A stretch of 61,258 nt of DNA from the NCBI GenBank assembly GCA_039024315.1, contig JBCCQN010000019.1:1-61258 (forward strand), read 5' to 3'. This document shows positions 52,097 through 60,176 of this stretch, piece by piece (positions within the stretch are counted from its first letter, which is position 1; each line of letters starts with the position of its first letter). The translations under genes and the position numbers were made by a program. The notes under the pieces were generated by a model. That model saw nothing but the letters and a program-made list of their open reading frames with translations, did no database searches and was not told the DNA's origin. This DNA is from JBCAWW01 sp039024315 (lineage in GTDB: Bacteria; Bacteroidota; Bacteroidia; J057).

Positions 52097-53559
52097 TGGT
52101 TACAATCATAATTTCTATGCCTAGATTGAATATTTCCTCAATTGCTAAGTGGATGTTAATGCTCGGCCTCGCATTAATAATATCATGTACGGAAGAGCAG
52201 CCCTTTTATCCAGCAGACCCTAATAGTTTGACGGTGGTAGCGACGCAAATCGATGGCCGCAAGCTCGAAGAGGGCAAAGAAGGGGTCAAAGTATTGGATG
52301 CTTTCACCGTGATATTTTCCCAAAGCGTCAATCCAGAAGTAGCCTCCAACGCCACCACCTTGCGGGCTGACAACGGCGAAGTAGCCATGACCATCAGCTT
52401 TAACGACAATCAGTCGATTATGGCGCTGACCCCCAATGATAGTCTCGATTACGAAACAGATTATACTTTAAGTATCTCCTCCGGAGAACTCGGCCTCATG
52501 AGTGAAAACTTGGCCACCGCATATAGTTTGAGCTTCCAAACAGAGATCGAACCCAAACCTATTTTTGCGGCAGGTACAGGGGTTAATGGTGATCCATACC
52601 TAATCGAATCAGCGGAACAGTTAGATCTAGTACGCCTCTTTCTAAGCAGCGAATTTGTTCTAATCAATGATATCGACCTAGGTGGATATCTCAGCGATCC
52701 CGCGGGATGGATTCCCTTGGGAAATTTAGCAGAGCCCTTTGTTGGTAAATTTGATGGAGGAGGATTTACCGTTAGTGGCTTGAATATAGATCGGCCGGAC
52801 ATTACCGAATTAGGCCTTTTTGGCGTGTTGGATGGTAGTGGGGAGATACGCAATCTCCAAGTGCAAAGCACTGGGATCTCTGGTGGACAAGCTACTGCTG
52901 CCTTATTGGGACGCCAACTCAATGGCTTGGTAGAAAATTGCCATAGTGCCGGTAGCGTTACCTCTACGAGTAGTCGTACTGGCGGCTTGGTGGGTTCCCA
53001 AGAGGCAGGAAGCATACTAAAATCATCCTCAAGCTGTGGGGTTTTTGGCACTCTTTCTCGGGCCGGTGGCTTGGTGGGCCTTTCTCAAGCAGGTCTGATC
53101 GCCGAATCCTATGCCACCGGCAATGTAGAATCTCTTTCTTCTCGCGTTGGTGGCCTAGTCGGCTCGCTTGAAGAAAATGCAACAGTACGCGATTGTTATG
53201 CCACTGGCAATGTCACCGCCAAAAACCGAGGCGGAGGATTACTCGGGCGACTAGACGGTTCAGCTACGCGTTCCTATGCCATAGGCAATATCACTATCAC
53301 TGACGCCGATGCATCCGGCGACTATCCCGGCAATGTAGTTGGGCAGCTAGGCGGCACAGGCAGCTTCCAAGACCTTTACTATCCCAACAATCAGGTGATC
53401 AACTATGGAGGCCAAGCAGATATAACCAATGATGGTACGGCTCTGGATATCACGACCCTAAGTTGTGCTTCGCCCAACGCTTTGTTCACAGGCTTTGACT
53501 TTGCTACCGTTTGGGCTTGTGCCAGTGATGGTACATGGGTCCAACTTGCCTGGCAATAA
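52096..53559 (+). CDS. GLUG-repeat surface lipoprotein
   Basis: The protein has an N-terminal lipobox (GLALIISC), a Big_5-like Ig domain (VLDAFTVIFSQSVNPEVASN to YSLSFQTE) and a C-terminal set of GLUG repeats (GGLVGSQEAGSILKSSS, GGLVGLSQAGLIAESYATGN, GGLVGSLEENATVRDCYATG), which form a beta-helix used in adhesins and extracellular enzymes. The start at 52096 overlaps the SusD stop by one base (TAATG), implying coupling; the ATG at 52117 (MPRLNISS) is the alternative. It is probably an accessory surface binder for the SusCD pair. Confidence 0.82.
   Translation: MVTIIISMPRLNISSIAKWMLMLGLALIISCTEEQPFYPADPNSLTVVATQIDGRKLEEGKEGVKVLDAFTVIFSQSVNPEVASNATTLRADNGEVAMTISFNDNQSIMALTPNDSLDYETDYTLSISSGELGLMSENLATAYSLSFQTEIEPKPIFAAGTGVNGDPYLIESAEQLDLVRLFLSSEFVLINDIDLGGYLSDPAGWIPLGNLAEPFVGKFDGGGFTVSGLNIDRPDITELGLFGVLDGSGEIRNLQVQSTGISGGQATAALLGRQLNGLVENCHSAGSVTSTSSRTGGLVGSQEAGSILKSSSSCGVFGTLSRAGGLVGLSQAGLIAESYATGNVESLSSRVGGLVGSLEENATVRDCYATGNVTAKNRGGGLLGRLDGSATRSYAIGNITITDADASGDYPGNVVGQLGGTGSFQDLYYPNNQVINYGGQADITNDGTALDITTLSCASPNALFTGFDFATVWACASDGTWVQLAWQ
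53465..53481 (-). repeat. Decayed dispersed hairpin repeat
   Basis: The minus strand reads AGCGTT-GGGC-GAA-GCAC: intact prefix and GAA loop, one stem mismatch. It encodes CASPNAL near the end of the GLUG protein. Confidence 0.4.
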
Positions 53560-53590
53560 GACATCCTTTTGTACTCAAGAACTTAATATT

Positions 53591-54700
53591 ATGCAAGCAC
53601 CCCTATATAGATTGCTCATTGCAAGCACTTTGGCCTTGTTTTTCACCCTAGCGCTGATCAGCTGTGAACCAGCAGATGATGGTTCTTTTACCCCCCAAGT
53701 CATTTTTGTAGATGATACGCCTATTGATACAAGTTTTACGGTAGAGGAGCCTTGTTTGAGTCCTGCTTGTGGCCTACAAACCATGCAAATCCCTGCGGGT
53801 ACCGCTGAATTGACCCAAGAGTTTTACGCCAGCTTTGACATCCTCCGCCCTGATGCAAAATGGGGCAAAATCAAATCTGCGGTCATCGTTATTCATGGCA
53901 ATAATCGCAATGCCAATGAATATTTCAGCTGGATGAGCAACGCTATACTAGGAATCAATAAGCAAAATGAAACTGCCATTATCGCCCCTCATTTCAAGAC
54001 CAGCGATGACATCGGCGGTAATGCAAATCTCATTTATTGGTCAAGTAATGGCTGGAAAAGAGGCTTTCAATCTTCTAATATCACCAGTCAAAAACGTAGT
54101 TCTTACGAGGTGATTGATAGTTTGATTAGACGGCTTGGCGATAAGGAGCATTTTCCTTTTATGGAGCACATTATCCTTACAGGCCATAGTGCAGGGGCTC
54201 AGTTTACCAATCTTTATACCGCTGCTAGTACGCAAGCAGATGCTTTCCCTGAGATCCAATTCGATTTTATCGTTGCTAATAGTCAGTATTTTTTCTATCC
54301 GGGCCCGGAACGCTGGGACCCATCTAGCAGCCAGTTTACTACGCCCAACTCCTGTAATAATTATACCAACTGGCCCTACGGGACTGATAATCCGACAGAG
54401 TATCTTTCCAACTCTACCGCCGCTGAAATTCGTGATCGCTTTACAAGGAGGCGTGTGAGCTATTTGCTGGGCACCCTCGATATTTTTACGGGAGGATCGC
54501 TTAACACAAACGATTGTCAGGCTACCCTATTAGGCGAAAACCGATTTGACAGAGGTAATTTGATCTTTGATTATATGGAAGCCTTTTTCCCTGACAATCA
54601 GCACCAAAAGCAATTGGTCAATAATATAGGCCATGATGCCGCTCAAATGTACAATGCGACAGAAACCAAGAATTTCATTCAAAACATCTTAGACAACTAG
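53591..54700 (+). CDS. Secreted alpha/beta-hydrolase lipoprotein
   Basis: The ATG at 53591 gives a lipoprotein signal (LLIASTLALFFTLALISC); the longer frame from 53465 overlaps the GLUG gene without signal character. The fold is visible as SAVIVIHGNNRNANEYF (oxyanion strand-loop), the nucleophile elbow ILTGHSAGAQFTNLY (Ser in GHSAG) and the terminal His in NNIGHDAAQMYNA. It resembles secreted esterases or depolymerases of the PHB-depolymerase/feruloyl-esterase type. It closes the plus-strand surface locus, 31 bp after the GLUG gene. Confidence 0.85.
   Translation: MQAPLYRLLIASTLALFFTLALISCEPADDGSFTPQVIFVDDTPIDTSFTVEEPCLSPACGLQTMQIPAGTAELTQEFYASFDILRPDAKWGKIKSAVIVIHGNNRNANEYFSWMSNAILGINKQNETAIIAPHFKTSDDIGGNANLIYWSSNGWKRGFQSSNITSQKRSSYEVIDSLIRRLGDKEHFPFMEHIILTGHSAGAQFTNLYTAASTQADAFPEIQFDFIVANSQYFFYPGPERWDPSSSQFTTPNSCNNYTNWPYGTDNPTEYLSNSTAAEIRDRFTRRRVSYLLGTLDIFTGGSLNTNDCQATLLGENRFDRGNLIFDYMEAFFPDNQHQKQLVNNIGHDAAQMYNATETKNFIQNILDN
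54299..54314 (-). repeat. Dispersed hairpin repeat, 2-nt loop variant
   Basis: The minus strand reads AGCGTT-CCGG-GC-CCGG, encoding PGPERW in the hydrolase. The self-complementary core makes a chance match possible. Confidence 0.35.
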
Positions 54701-54838
54701 CTTTTTCCTTGGCAGCCATTGACCTGTCAATACCCATATCTCTCTTTTATTGGTCTTCCATTTTTGAACCTTCAAATCTGGAAGACTTTCTTTTTTACTA
54801 GCATAAAGGCATTTTTACGCCAATAAGCTGACACAATT

Positions 54839-57652
54839 ATGGCGGAGTTTTTTCCCGGACAAAGATGGACCAGTGAAGGAGAACCCGAATTAGGGCTGGG
54901 GATCGTACTAGAAACGAGCAAGGGTCGAGTCAAAATTCATTTTCCAACTAGCGGAGAAACGCGCCTTTATGCCTCCGAAAACACCCCTCTTCGCAGAGTG
55001 GTCTTCAAAGTCGGGGACACCATCGTCGATACCCAAAATCGGCCGTTAATTGTCGAAAGAATCCAGCAGGGCGATTTACTTCTCTATATTGGCAAAGATC
55101 GAACGCTTTCCGAAACGGACTTGGGTGAAGTAACTGTCACCCACGGACTCGACGATCGCCTTGCGATGGGAGAGGTGGATAGCCCGCAGCTTTTTGCCCT
55201 CCGTAAAAAGACTTTACAACACGATCATCAAAGACGGATTTCGCCCATTAATGGCTTTATCGGCGGCAGGATTGATCTGATCCCACATCAGTTATACATT
55301 GCGCATGAGGTAAGTGCTCGCTATGCTCCTCGGGTACTGCTCTCCGACGAGGTCGGCCTAGGCAAAACCATTGAGGCTTGCCTGATCTTGCATCGTTTAC
55401 TTGTTAGCGGTAGAATCAAGCGAGTGCTCATCCTCGTACCAGAATCTTTGGTGCATCAATGGTTTGTGGAAATGCTACGCCGCTTCAATCTTTGGTTCAA
55501 TATTTTTGATGAGGAGCGTTGTTTGGCCCTAGAAGAAAGTGCCCCAGATGGCAATCCCTTTTTAGACGATCAGCTCATCATTTGTAGTACTGGTTTTCTG
55601 GCGGGCTCCGAAAAACGAGCGCAGCAAGCCATTACGGCTAATTGGGATATGCTAGTGGTAGATGAGGCCCATCATCTGGAATGGAGTGTAGATCAAGTAA
55701 GTCCCGCCTATGCGATTGTGGAACTATTGAGCCAGGTGGCAAAAGGGCTTTTGCTTTTGACTGCCACGCCTGAGCAACTAGGTTTAGAAAGTCATTTCGC
55801 GCGCTTGCGCCTGCTTGATCCGGAGCGCTACGCTGATTTGGAAGCGTTTAAAGCGGAGAGCCAAGATCACAAAGAGGTAGCGGACATCGTAGAGCAGCTT
55901 TCTGAGGGAAGGGATTTGAGCAAACAGGCACAAAAGCGCCTAAAGATTCTCTTTGGAGCTGAGCGATTGACCCTCTTAAAAAAGAGCGGAGAATCTGCCC
56001 GCCAAAACCTGATCGAAGACCTCCTAGACCAACATGGACCAGGCAGAGTAATCTTTCGAAATACGCGTTCCGCGATGAGCGGCTTCCCCCAAAGAAAGGC
56101 CCATCTCTATCCCTTGGAGCATAACAAAAAGCCAGCACTTTGGCAAGAGCGTTTGGCTAAAGAATTTACCTTTGACATCGGTAGCACCAAGCTCAAACGC
56201 GAGCAGTTTTGGTTTGATGAGGACCCTCGTATGAATTGGCTTTTGGAGCTATTGGATCAACTTGCGCCAGCGAAGATTCTCCTTATTTGCCGCTCAAAAG
56301 CGAAGGCGCTTGCCATCGAAAAGGCCCTTTTGCTTGAAACTGCCCTCAATATTGGGGTCTTTCATGAAGACCTCAGCATTGTGCAACGAGATCGTAATGC
56401 AGCATGGTTTGCGGAAAAGGAGGGAGCGAGAATATTGATATGCTCTGAGATCGGCAGTGAGGGACGTAACTTTCAGTTTGCCCATCATTTGGTACTTTTT
56501 GATCTCCCTTGGCAAGCAGAACTATTGGAACAACGCATCGGTCGTCTCGATCGCATTGGCCAGACGATAGACATTCAGATTCATGTACCCTATGTAGTGG
56601 GTAGTCCTCAAGAAGTCCTCGCCCAATGGTATCACAAGGGCTTAAATGCTTTTGAAGAAAGCCAAGAGGGCGGCAATCAAATCGGGCGGTTTTTTGGCGA
56701 GCGATTATTAAGAGCGACTGAGACTACTGCTGCGCAGAACGCTCAGTTGGATACTTTGATCGAAGAGACCGCAGCCTACAAACAAGAATTGAGACAAAGT
56801 TTTGCTCAAGGACGAGATCGTCTTTTGGAGATGAATTCCTTCCGACCGGAGGTTTCCAATGCTTTAATCGCCCAAATCAGGGCAGCGGATATTGATCCAA
56901 GTTTAGAAAACTTCCTGACTGGTATCTTTGAGCATTTTAGCGTTGAGGTGGAAGATCTAGCGCCTCGCACCTACCTTTTGCACCCTTCTCGCATGACGCG
57001 AGAAGCTTTTCCAGCCATTCCTGACGAAGGTATTTCCATCACTTTTGATCGTAAAAGGGCCCTCAGTCGCGAGGACATCAGCTTTGTGAGTTGGGATCAT
57101 CCAATGGCAACTGGAGCGATTGATATGATTTTAAGTTTAGGTACCGGAGCGGTCAGCTTTGGCGTTCTGCGCAGCGGAGGATCAGCAGCCATTTTGCTCG
57201 AAGCCCTCTTCGTACTGGAAACCAGTGGCGGGCAAGCAATTCATGTAGATCGTTTTTTGCCTAGCACTCCTCTGCGGATCGTGGTTGATCATAGTGGGGA
57301 AGAGGTGAGTGAGCTCTACCCTGACGAAAGACTTGAAGCAGGTCTGATTGCCGCTCCTGTAGGACCGCTGCTGGAAAACGAGACTTTGGTGGAAACGGTT
57401 TTGCCCAATATGATTGATGCCGCCACTGCCTATGCAGAGAGCTTAGCTGCTCCGATCATGATGCAAAGTCTGAAACAAATGCACGAAAGCCTTGAACACG
57501 AAATCAATCGCCTGCAAGCGCTTCAGCAAAAGAATAAACACATTCGCCCTGCCGAAATCCAAGCCGCACGACAGGAACAAAATGATCTTGCAGCACTCAT
57601 CAAAGATGCTCGCATCAGACTAGATGCAATCCAATTGATTCAAAAAATGTAG
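54839..57652 (+). CDS. rapA: RapA-like RNA polymerase-associated SWI2/SNF2 ATPase
   Basis: The 937-residue protein starts with the tandem Tudor-like N-terminal domain (FFPGQRWTSEGEPELGLGIV and VVFKVGDTIVD). It has helicase motif I (LSDEVGLGKTIEA, residues 168-180), DEAH box (VVDEAHHLEW, 275-278), motif III (LLLTATPEQLGLESHFARL), and motifs V/VI (EIGSEGRNFQFAHHLVLFDLPW, QRIGRLDRIGQ). The C-terminus ends in a coiled coil. Length and order match E. coli RapA (968 aa), which recycles RNA polymerase after transcription. It is monocistronic. The helicase core contains relaxed hairpin repeats, and a strict one lies at 56727. Confidence 0.9.
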   Translation: MAEFFPGQRWTSEGEPELGLGIVLETSKGRVKIHFPTSGETRLYASENTPLRRVVFKVGDTIVDTQNRPLIVERIQQGDLLLYIGKDRTLSETDLGEVTVTHGLDDRLAMGEVDSPQLFALRKKTLQHDHQRRISPINGFIGGRIDLIPHQLYIAHEVSARYAPRVLLSDEVGLGKTIEACLILHRLLVSGRIKRVLILVPESLVHQWFVEMLRRFNLWFNIFDEERCLALEESAPDGNPFLDDQLIICSTGFLAGSEKRAQQAITANWDMLVVDEAHHLEWSVDQVSPAYAIVELLSQVAKGLLLLTATPEQLGLESHFARLRLLDPERYADLEAFKAESQDHKEVADIVEQLSEGRDLSKQAQKRLKILFGAERLTLLKKSGESARQNLIEDLLDQHGPGRVIFRNTRSAMSGFPQRKAHLYPLEHNKKPALWQERLAKEFTFDIGSTKLKREQFWFDEDPRMNWLLELLDQLAPAKILLICRSKAKALAIEKALLLETALNIGVFHEDLSIVQRDRNAAWFAEKEGARILICSEIGSEGRNFQFAHHLVLFDLPWQAELLEQRIGRLDRIGQTIDIQIHVPYVVGSPQEVLAQWYHKGLNAFEESQEGGNQIGRFFGERLLRATETTAAQNAQLDTLIEETAAYKQELRQSFAQGRDRLLEMNSFRPEVSNALIAQIRAADIDPSLENFLTGIFEHFSVEVEDLAPRTYLLHPSRMTREAFPAIPDEGISITFDRKRALSREDISFVSWDHPMATGAIDMILSLGTGAVSFGVLRSGGSAAILLEALFVLETSGGQAIHVDRFLPSTPLRIVVDHSGEEVSELYPDERLEAGLIAAPVGPLLENETLVETVLPNMIDAATAYAESLAAPIMMQSLKQMHESLEHEINRLQALQQKNKHIRPAEIQAARQEQNDLAALIKDARIRLDAIQLIQKM
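56064..56082 (+). repeat. Dispersed hairpin repeat, 5-nt loop variant
   Basis: The plus strand reads CGCGTT-CCGC-GATGA-GCGG, encoding TRSAMSG, a conserved region of RapA. Confidence 0.35.
56727..56743 (-). repeat. Dispersed hairpin repeat, stem CTGC, GCA loop
   Basis: The minus strand reads AGCGTT-CTGC-GCA-GCAG, identical to 4355, 5228 and 40255. It encodes TAAQNAQ in a linker of RapA after the helicase core. Confidence 0.8.
57161..57177 (+). repeat. Dispersed hairpin repeat, relaxed prefix
   Basis: The plus strand reads GGCGTT-CTGC-GCA-GCGG, the stem closed with one T-G pair; it encodes FGVLRSG in RapA. Confidence 0.45.
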
Positions 57653-57673
57653 GTTCGGCATGTATGCCGAACC
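57649..57673. terminator. REP-like GTAG palindrome acting as convergent terminator
   Basis: GTAG is followed by a palindrome with 10-bp arms (GGTTCGGCAT/ATGCCGAACC) around GT, starting at the rapA stop codon. The converging oxidoreductase gene ends 10 bp later. Head and position mirror the palindrome at 26198. Confidence 0.6.
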
Positions 57674-57682
57674 CTGATAGTT

Positions 57683-59059
57683 TTATACATTTTCTGGCAC
57701 CACGTAAGGGTAGCGGTAGCGGCGCGTCAGCATCAAATCGGCCTCCTCATTGTCGATGAAGGTTTCAAACTCATTGTTAAAATGTAGGGTCTGCCCCGTG
57801 CGATAGGCAATATTGGCGATCAAGGGCAGGACGGTTGACATATGTCCCACTTCGATATCGCAGTTGAGGTCCATCCGATTCTCGGAACGCACTCCCTCGA
57901 TGAAATTGGCAAAATGTCCTTTGCTATCAGGCGCAGCCATGAAGGTCTGATCTCCGCCTACAGCAGCCGTCTCGGCCATATCTGAGCCCGCAAAAGGTTC
58001 TTTCTCTCGCTTGCGGTAGGCTCGCCAAGTGCCACCATTGACCTCCATATAACCTTCGGTGCCGTAAAACAGATTACCAATCTTGATGCCTAGATCGCCT
58101 TCACGATTGGTAAATCGGCCGCGTGTTTCAAACTCTAAAATCTTGCCATCAGCATACTCAAATACAGAAGTCTGAGTATTGGGGGTTTCTTGCGAACACT
58201 CCTCCGGGCTAACTCCAAAGATGCCTCCCATAGACTGAACTCTGACGGGATGCTCCTTTTTATTAAGGCCCCAGCGGGCAACGTCAAATTGGTGTGGCCC
58301 TTGGTTGCCAGTATCACCATTGCCCGTAGCCCAATGCCAATGCCAATTGTAGTGTCCGCGCTTTTCGTTATAAGGGCGATAGCTGGCAGGTCCTAACCAC
58401 ATATCATAATTAAGGCTAGCAGGAGGGGCACTATCTTTAGAAATCCCAAAGGAGTCCCTTGGTTTGTAGCACATGCCCTTGGCCATATAAACTTCCCCGA
58501 TGCCCCCCGCATGCAAGAAGGCCATGGCTTGCATTACATTACTTTTGGAGCGGTTTTGGAATCCTACTTGCACGATCCGATTGTACTTGCGCGCCGCTTC
58601 GATCATTTTGCGACCTTCAAAAACATTGTGGGAACTAGGTTTTTCGACATAAACATGCTTGCCGGCTTGGCAGGCCCAAATCGTCGAGAGCGCATGCCAA
58701 TGATTAGGCGTGGCGATGCCTACAGCGTCAATATCAGCATCGTCAAACATTTGCCGCATTTCCATCACAGTATTGGGTTTATTGCCCTTTTGGTTTTTGG
58801 CCGTCATCTTGATGCGGTCTTCAAAAAACTGGCTATCGACATCACAGAGCGTCTTTATCTCCACTCCGTCATCATACATACCAGAGAAATTATTGATCAG
58901 TGATTTGCCTCGACCTCTTAGGCCGATCACCCCCATTACGATGCGGTCATTGGCTCCAAGGATGCGACTGTAGGACTTGGCGGTGAGAGTACTAGCGCTG
59001 AGTACAGCGCCGGCAGTACCGACGGCAGATTTTTTGATAAAGTTTCTTCTGTTGGGCAT
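57683..59059 (-). CDS. Gfo/Idh/MocA-family oxidoreductase, Tat-exported
   Basis: The ATG at 59057-59059 gives MPNRRNFIKKSAVGTAGAVL, a twin-arginine signal; the start at 59113 adds 18 lysine-rich residues before it. The Rossmann motif (RIVMGVIGLRGRGKSLINNF), EKP motif (HVYVEKPSSHNVFEGRKMIEAARKY), QVGFQNRS, and C-terminal WLGPASYRPYNEKRGHYNWHWHW with GDTGNQGPHQFDVARWGL place it in the periplasmic Gfo/Idh/MocA group, distinct from the paralogue at 24724. It is one base downstream of the DUF6807 gene. Confidence 0.92.
   Translation of the reverse strand: MPNRRNFIKKSAVGTAGAVLSASTLTAKSYSRILGANDRIVMGVIGLRGRGKSLINNFSGMYDDGVEIKTLCDVDSQFFEDRIKMTAKNQKGNKPNTVMEMRQMFDDADIDAVGIATPNHWHALSTIWACQAGKHVYVEKPSSHNVFEGRKMIEAARKYNRIVQVGFQNRSKSNVMQAMAFLHAGGIGEVYMAKGMCYKPRDSFGISKDSAPPASLNYDMWLGPASYRPYNEKRGHYNWHWHWATGNGDTGNQGPHQFDVARWGLNKKEHPVRVQSMGGIFGVSPEECSQETPNTQTSVFEYADGKILEFETRGRFTNREGDLGIKIGNLFYGTEGYMEVNGGTWRAYRKREKEPFAGSDMAETAAVGGDQTFMAAPDSKGHFANFIEGVRSENRMDLNCDIEVGHMSTVLPLIANIAYRTGQTLHFNNEFETFIDNEEADLMLTRRYRYPYVVPENV
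57875..57891 (-). repeat. Dispersed hairpin repeat, relaxed prefix, stem CCGA
   Basis: The minus strand reads TGCGTT-CCGA-GAA-TCGG, one prefix mismatch with a unique stem; it encodes VRSENRM in the oxidoreductase. Confidence 0.5.
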
Positions 59060-59060
59060 A

Positions 59061-60044
59061 TTAATCTTTGGTTTGGTAGGCGAGGTTTTCGATTTCTTCC
59101 ACTGTGGGATCATGGCTAAAAACAGCCAATCGATACTGAAAAGAGGCTTTTTCTCCTTTGAGAAGGTAATAGTTGAGGGCGAGGGCTCCTTTGGAAAAGA
59201 CTTTTTGGCCTAGGGGATTAGCAGCAAATAAGCCATAGCCACGGGCATGCCAATGGGTAGGATAGCCAGGATTATCGGGATGGTCATAAATAACGATAGC
59301 AACTGCTTTGCCCTCGATTTCCCCCTCTAACTTCATCCAACTCGCTCTCGTCCCCCAGACTTTTCCTCCAGAGAGTCCCTCGCTGCTGAGATAATCGCCA
59401 TTGGCTCCTTTTTCCTCATTTTTTTCATTGGGTAGTTCGAGTTCAGTCGTTAGGCGAATCGCAAACATCCCTTCTTTGTTATCTGTCAACTTTACGCTAT
59501 CTAATAAAGCTGAGAGTTCCGCACGGCGGTCTATAATACGGGTGTCTCCCTGTAGCCAAAATTTGTAATGTGTTTTTTCCCTAAGGAGGGTATTGCCTTG
59601 ATAATCTTGCCAAGCTGAGTGGGTGTCTAGAGTAGCAGATTCCTCACCATTCTGGGAACGCTCAATTGATTCGTGCACGATGGTGCCATATTTAGGGGCT
59701 TTTTCGTCCTTCCTAGCCGTCGAATTATTCCAAAAGTCTAGGCCATTGACGTCGCCATAGTTAAACCAAATCCCTACATGGTGTTGATGGTCTTGGCGTT
59801 CACCTACTTTGACTTTGAAGGGAAAATGACGGGTAATTTCGGCTCCGTTGGCACTAATCACAGGCCAAAGCACCGGTTTTTTGAGGGGCTCGCCATAGCG
59901 AAAACTGGTGAATAGCTCGCCATCAATGCGCACCTCCACTAAGGATTCATCCTCCTTGGGTAGTAATTGAATCTTGGGCTGAGACTCAGCAAGCCCGTAT
60001 ATGCCACCTATCAAAACAGGGACAAGCAGTAGTAGCAGCTTCAT
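59061..60044 (-). CDS. DUF6807 family secreted protein
   Basis: The ATG at 60042-60044 gives a signal peptide (MKLLLLLVPVLIGGIYGLAES). The body has the family marks: ELFTSFRYGEPLKKPVLWPV, HFPFKVKVGERQDHQHHVGIWF with the RxDHxHHxGxWF motif, and YPTHWHARGYGLFAANPLGQKVF. The family was once labelled PmoA but has no relation to methane monooxygenase; its function is unknown. It is regularly found with Gfo/Idh/MocA oxidoreductases, as here. His residues in DHQHH could bind a metal or sugar. Confidence 0.82.
   Translation of the reverse strand: MKLLLLLVPVLIGGIYGLAESQPKIQLLPKEDESLVEVRIDGELFTSFRYGEPLKKPVLWPVISANGAEITRHFPFKVKVGERQDHQHHVGIWFNYGDVNGLDFWNNSTARKDEKAPKYGTIVHESIERSQNGEESATLDTHSAWQDYQGNTLLREKTHYKFWLQGDTRIIDRRAELSALLDSVKLTDNKEGMFAIRLTTELELPNEKNEEKGANGDYLSSEGLSGGKVWGTRASWMKLEGEIEGKAVAIVIYDHPDNPGYPTHWHARGYGLFAANPLGQKVFSKGALALNYYLLKGEKASFQYRLAVFSHDPTVEEIENLAYQTKD
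59646..59662 (-). repeat. Decayed dispersed hairpin repeat
   Basis: The minus strand reads AGCGTT-CCCA-GAA-TGGT: intact prefix and loop, 3 of 4 stem pairs. It encodes ERSQNG in the DUF6807 protein. Confidence 0.4.
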
Positions 60045-60082
60045 ATTATAATATATCAATTATCCGAACCTCAGTCCATCCA

Positions 60083-60100
60083 AGCGTTCCCATGAAATGG
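60083..60100 (+). repeat. Dispersed hairpin repeat, one extra base (intergenic)
   Basis: The plus strand reads AGCGTTC-CCAT-GAA-ATGG in the divergent region before the NIPSNAP gene. Confidence 0.55.
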
Positions 60101-60176
60101 ATAGACACAAAAAAAGCCACCAAAATGCAAAAGCTCTGTATATTGAAGCTATCCTGATCCAATCAAAAACAGACAA

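Noticed and set aside
52461..53051. 196-codon minus-strand frame opposite the GLUG gene
   Set aside because: Proline/serine-rich shadow of the GLUG repeats with no recognisable fold.
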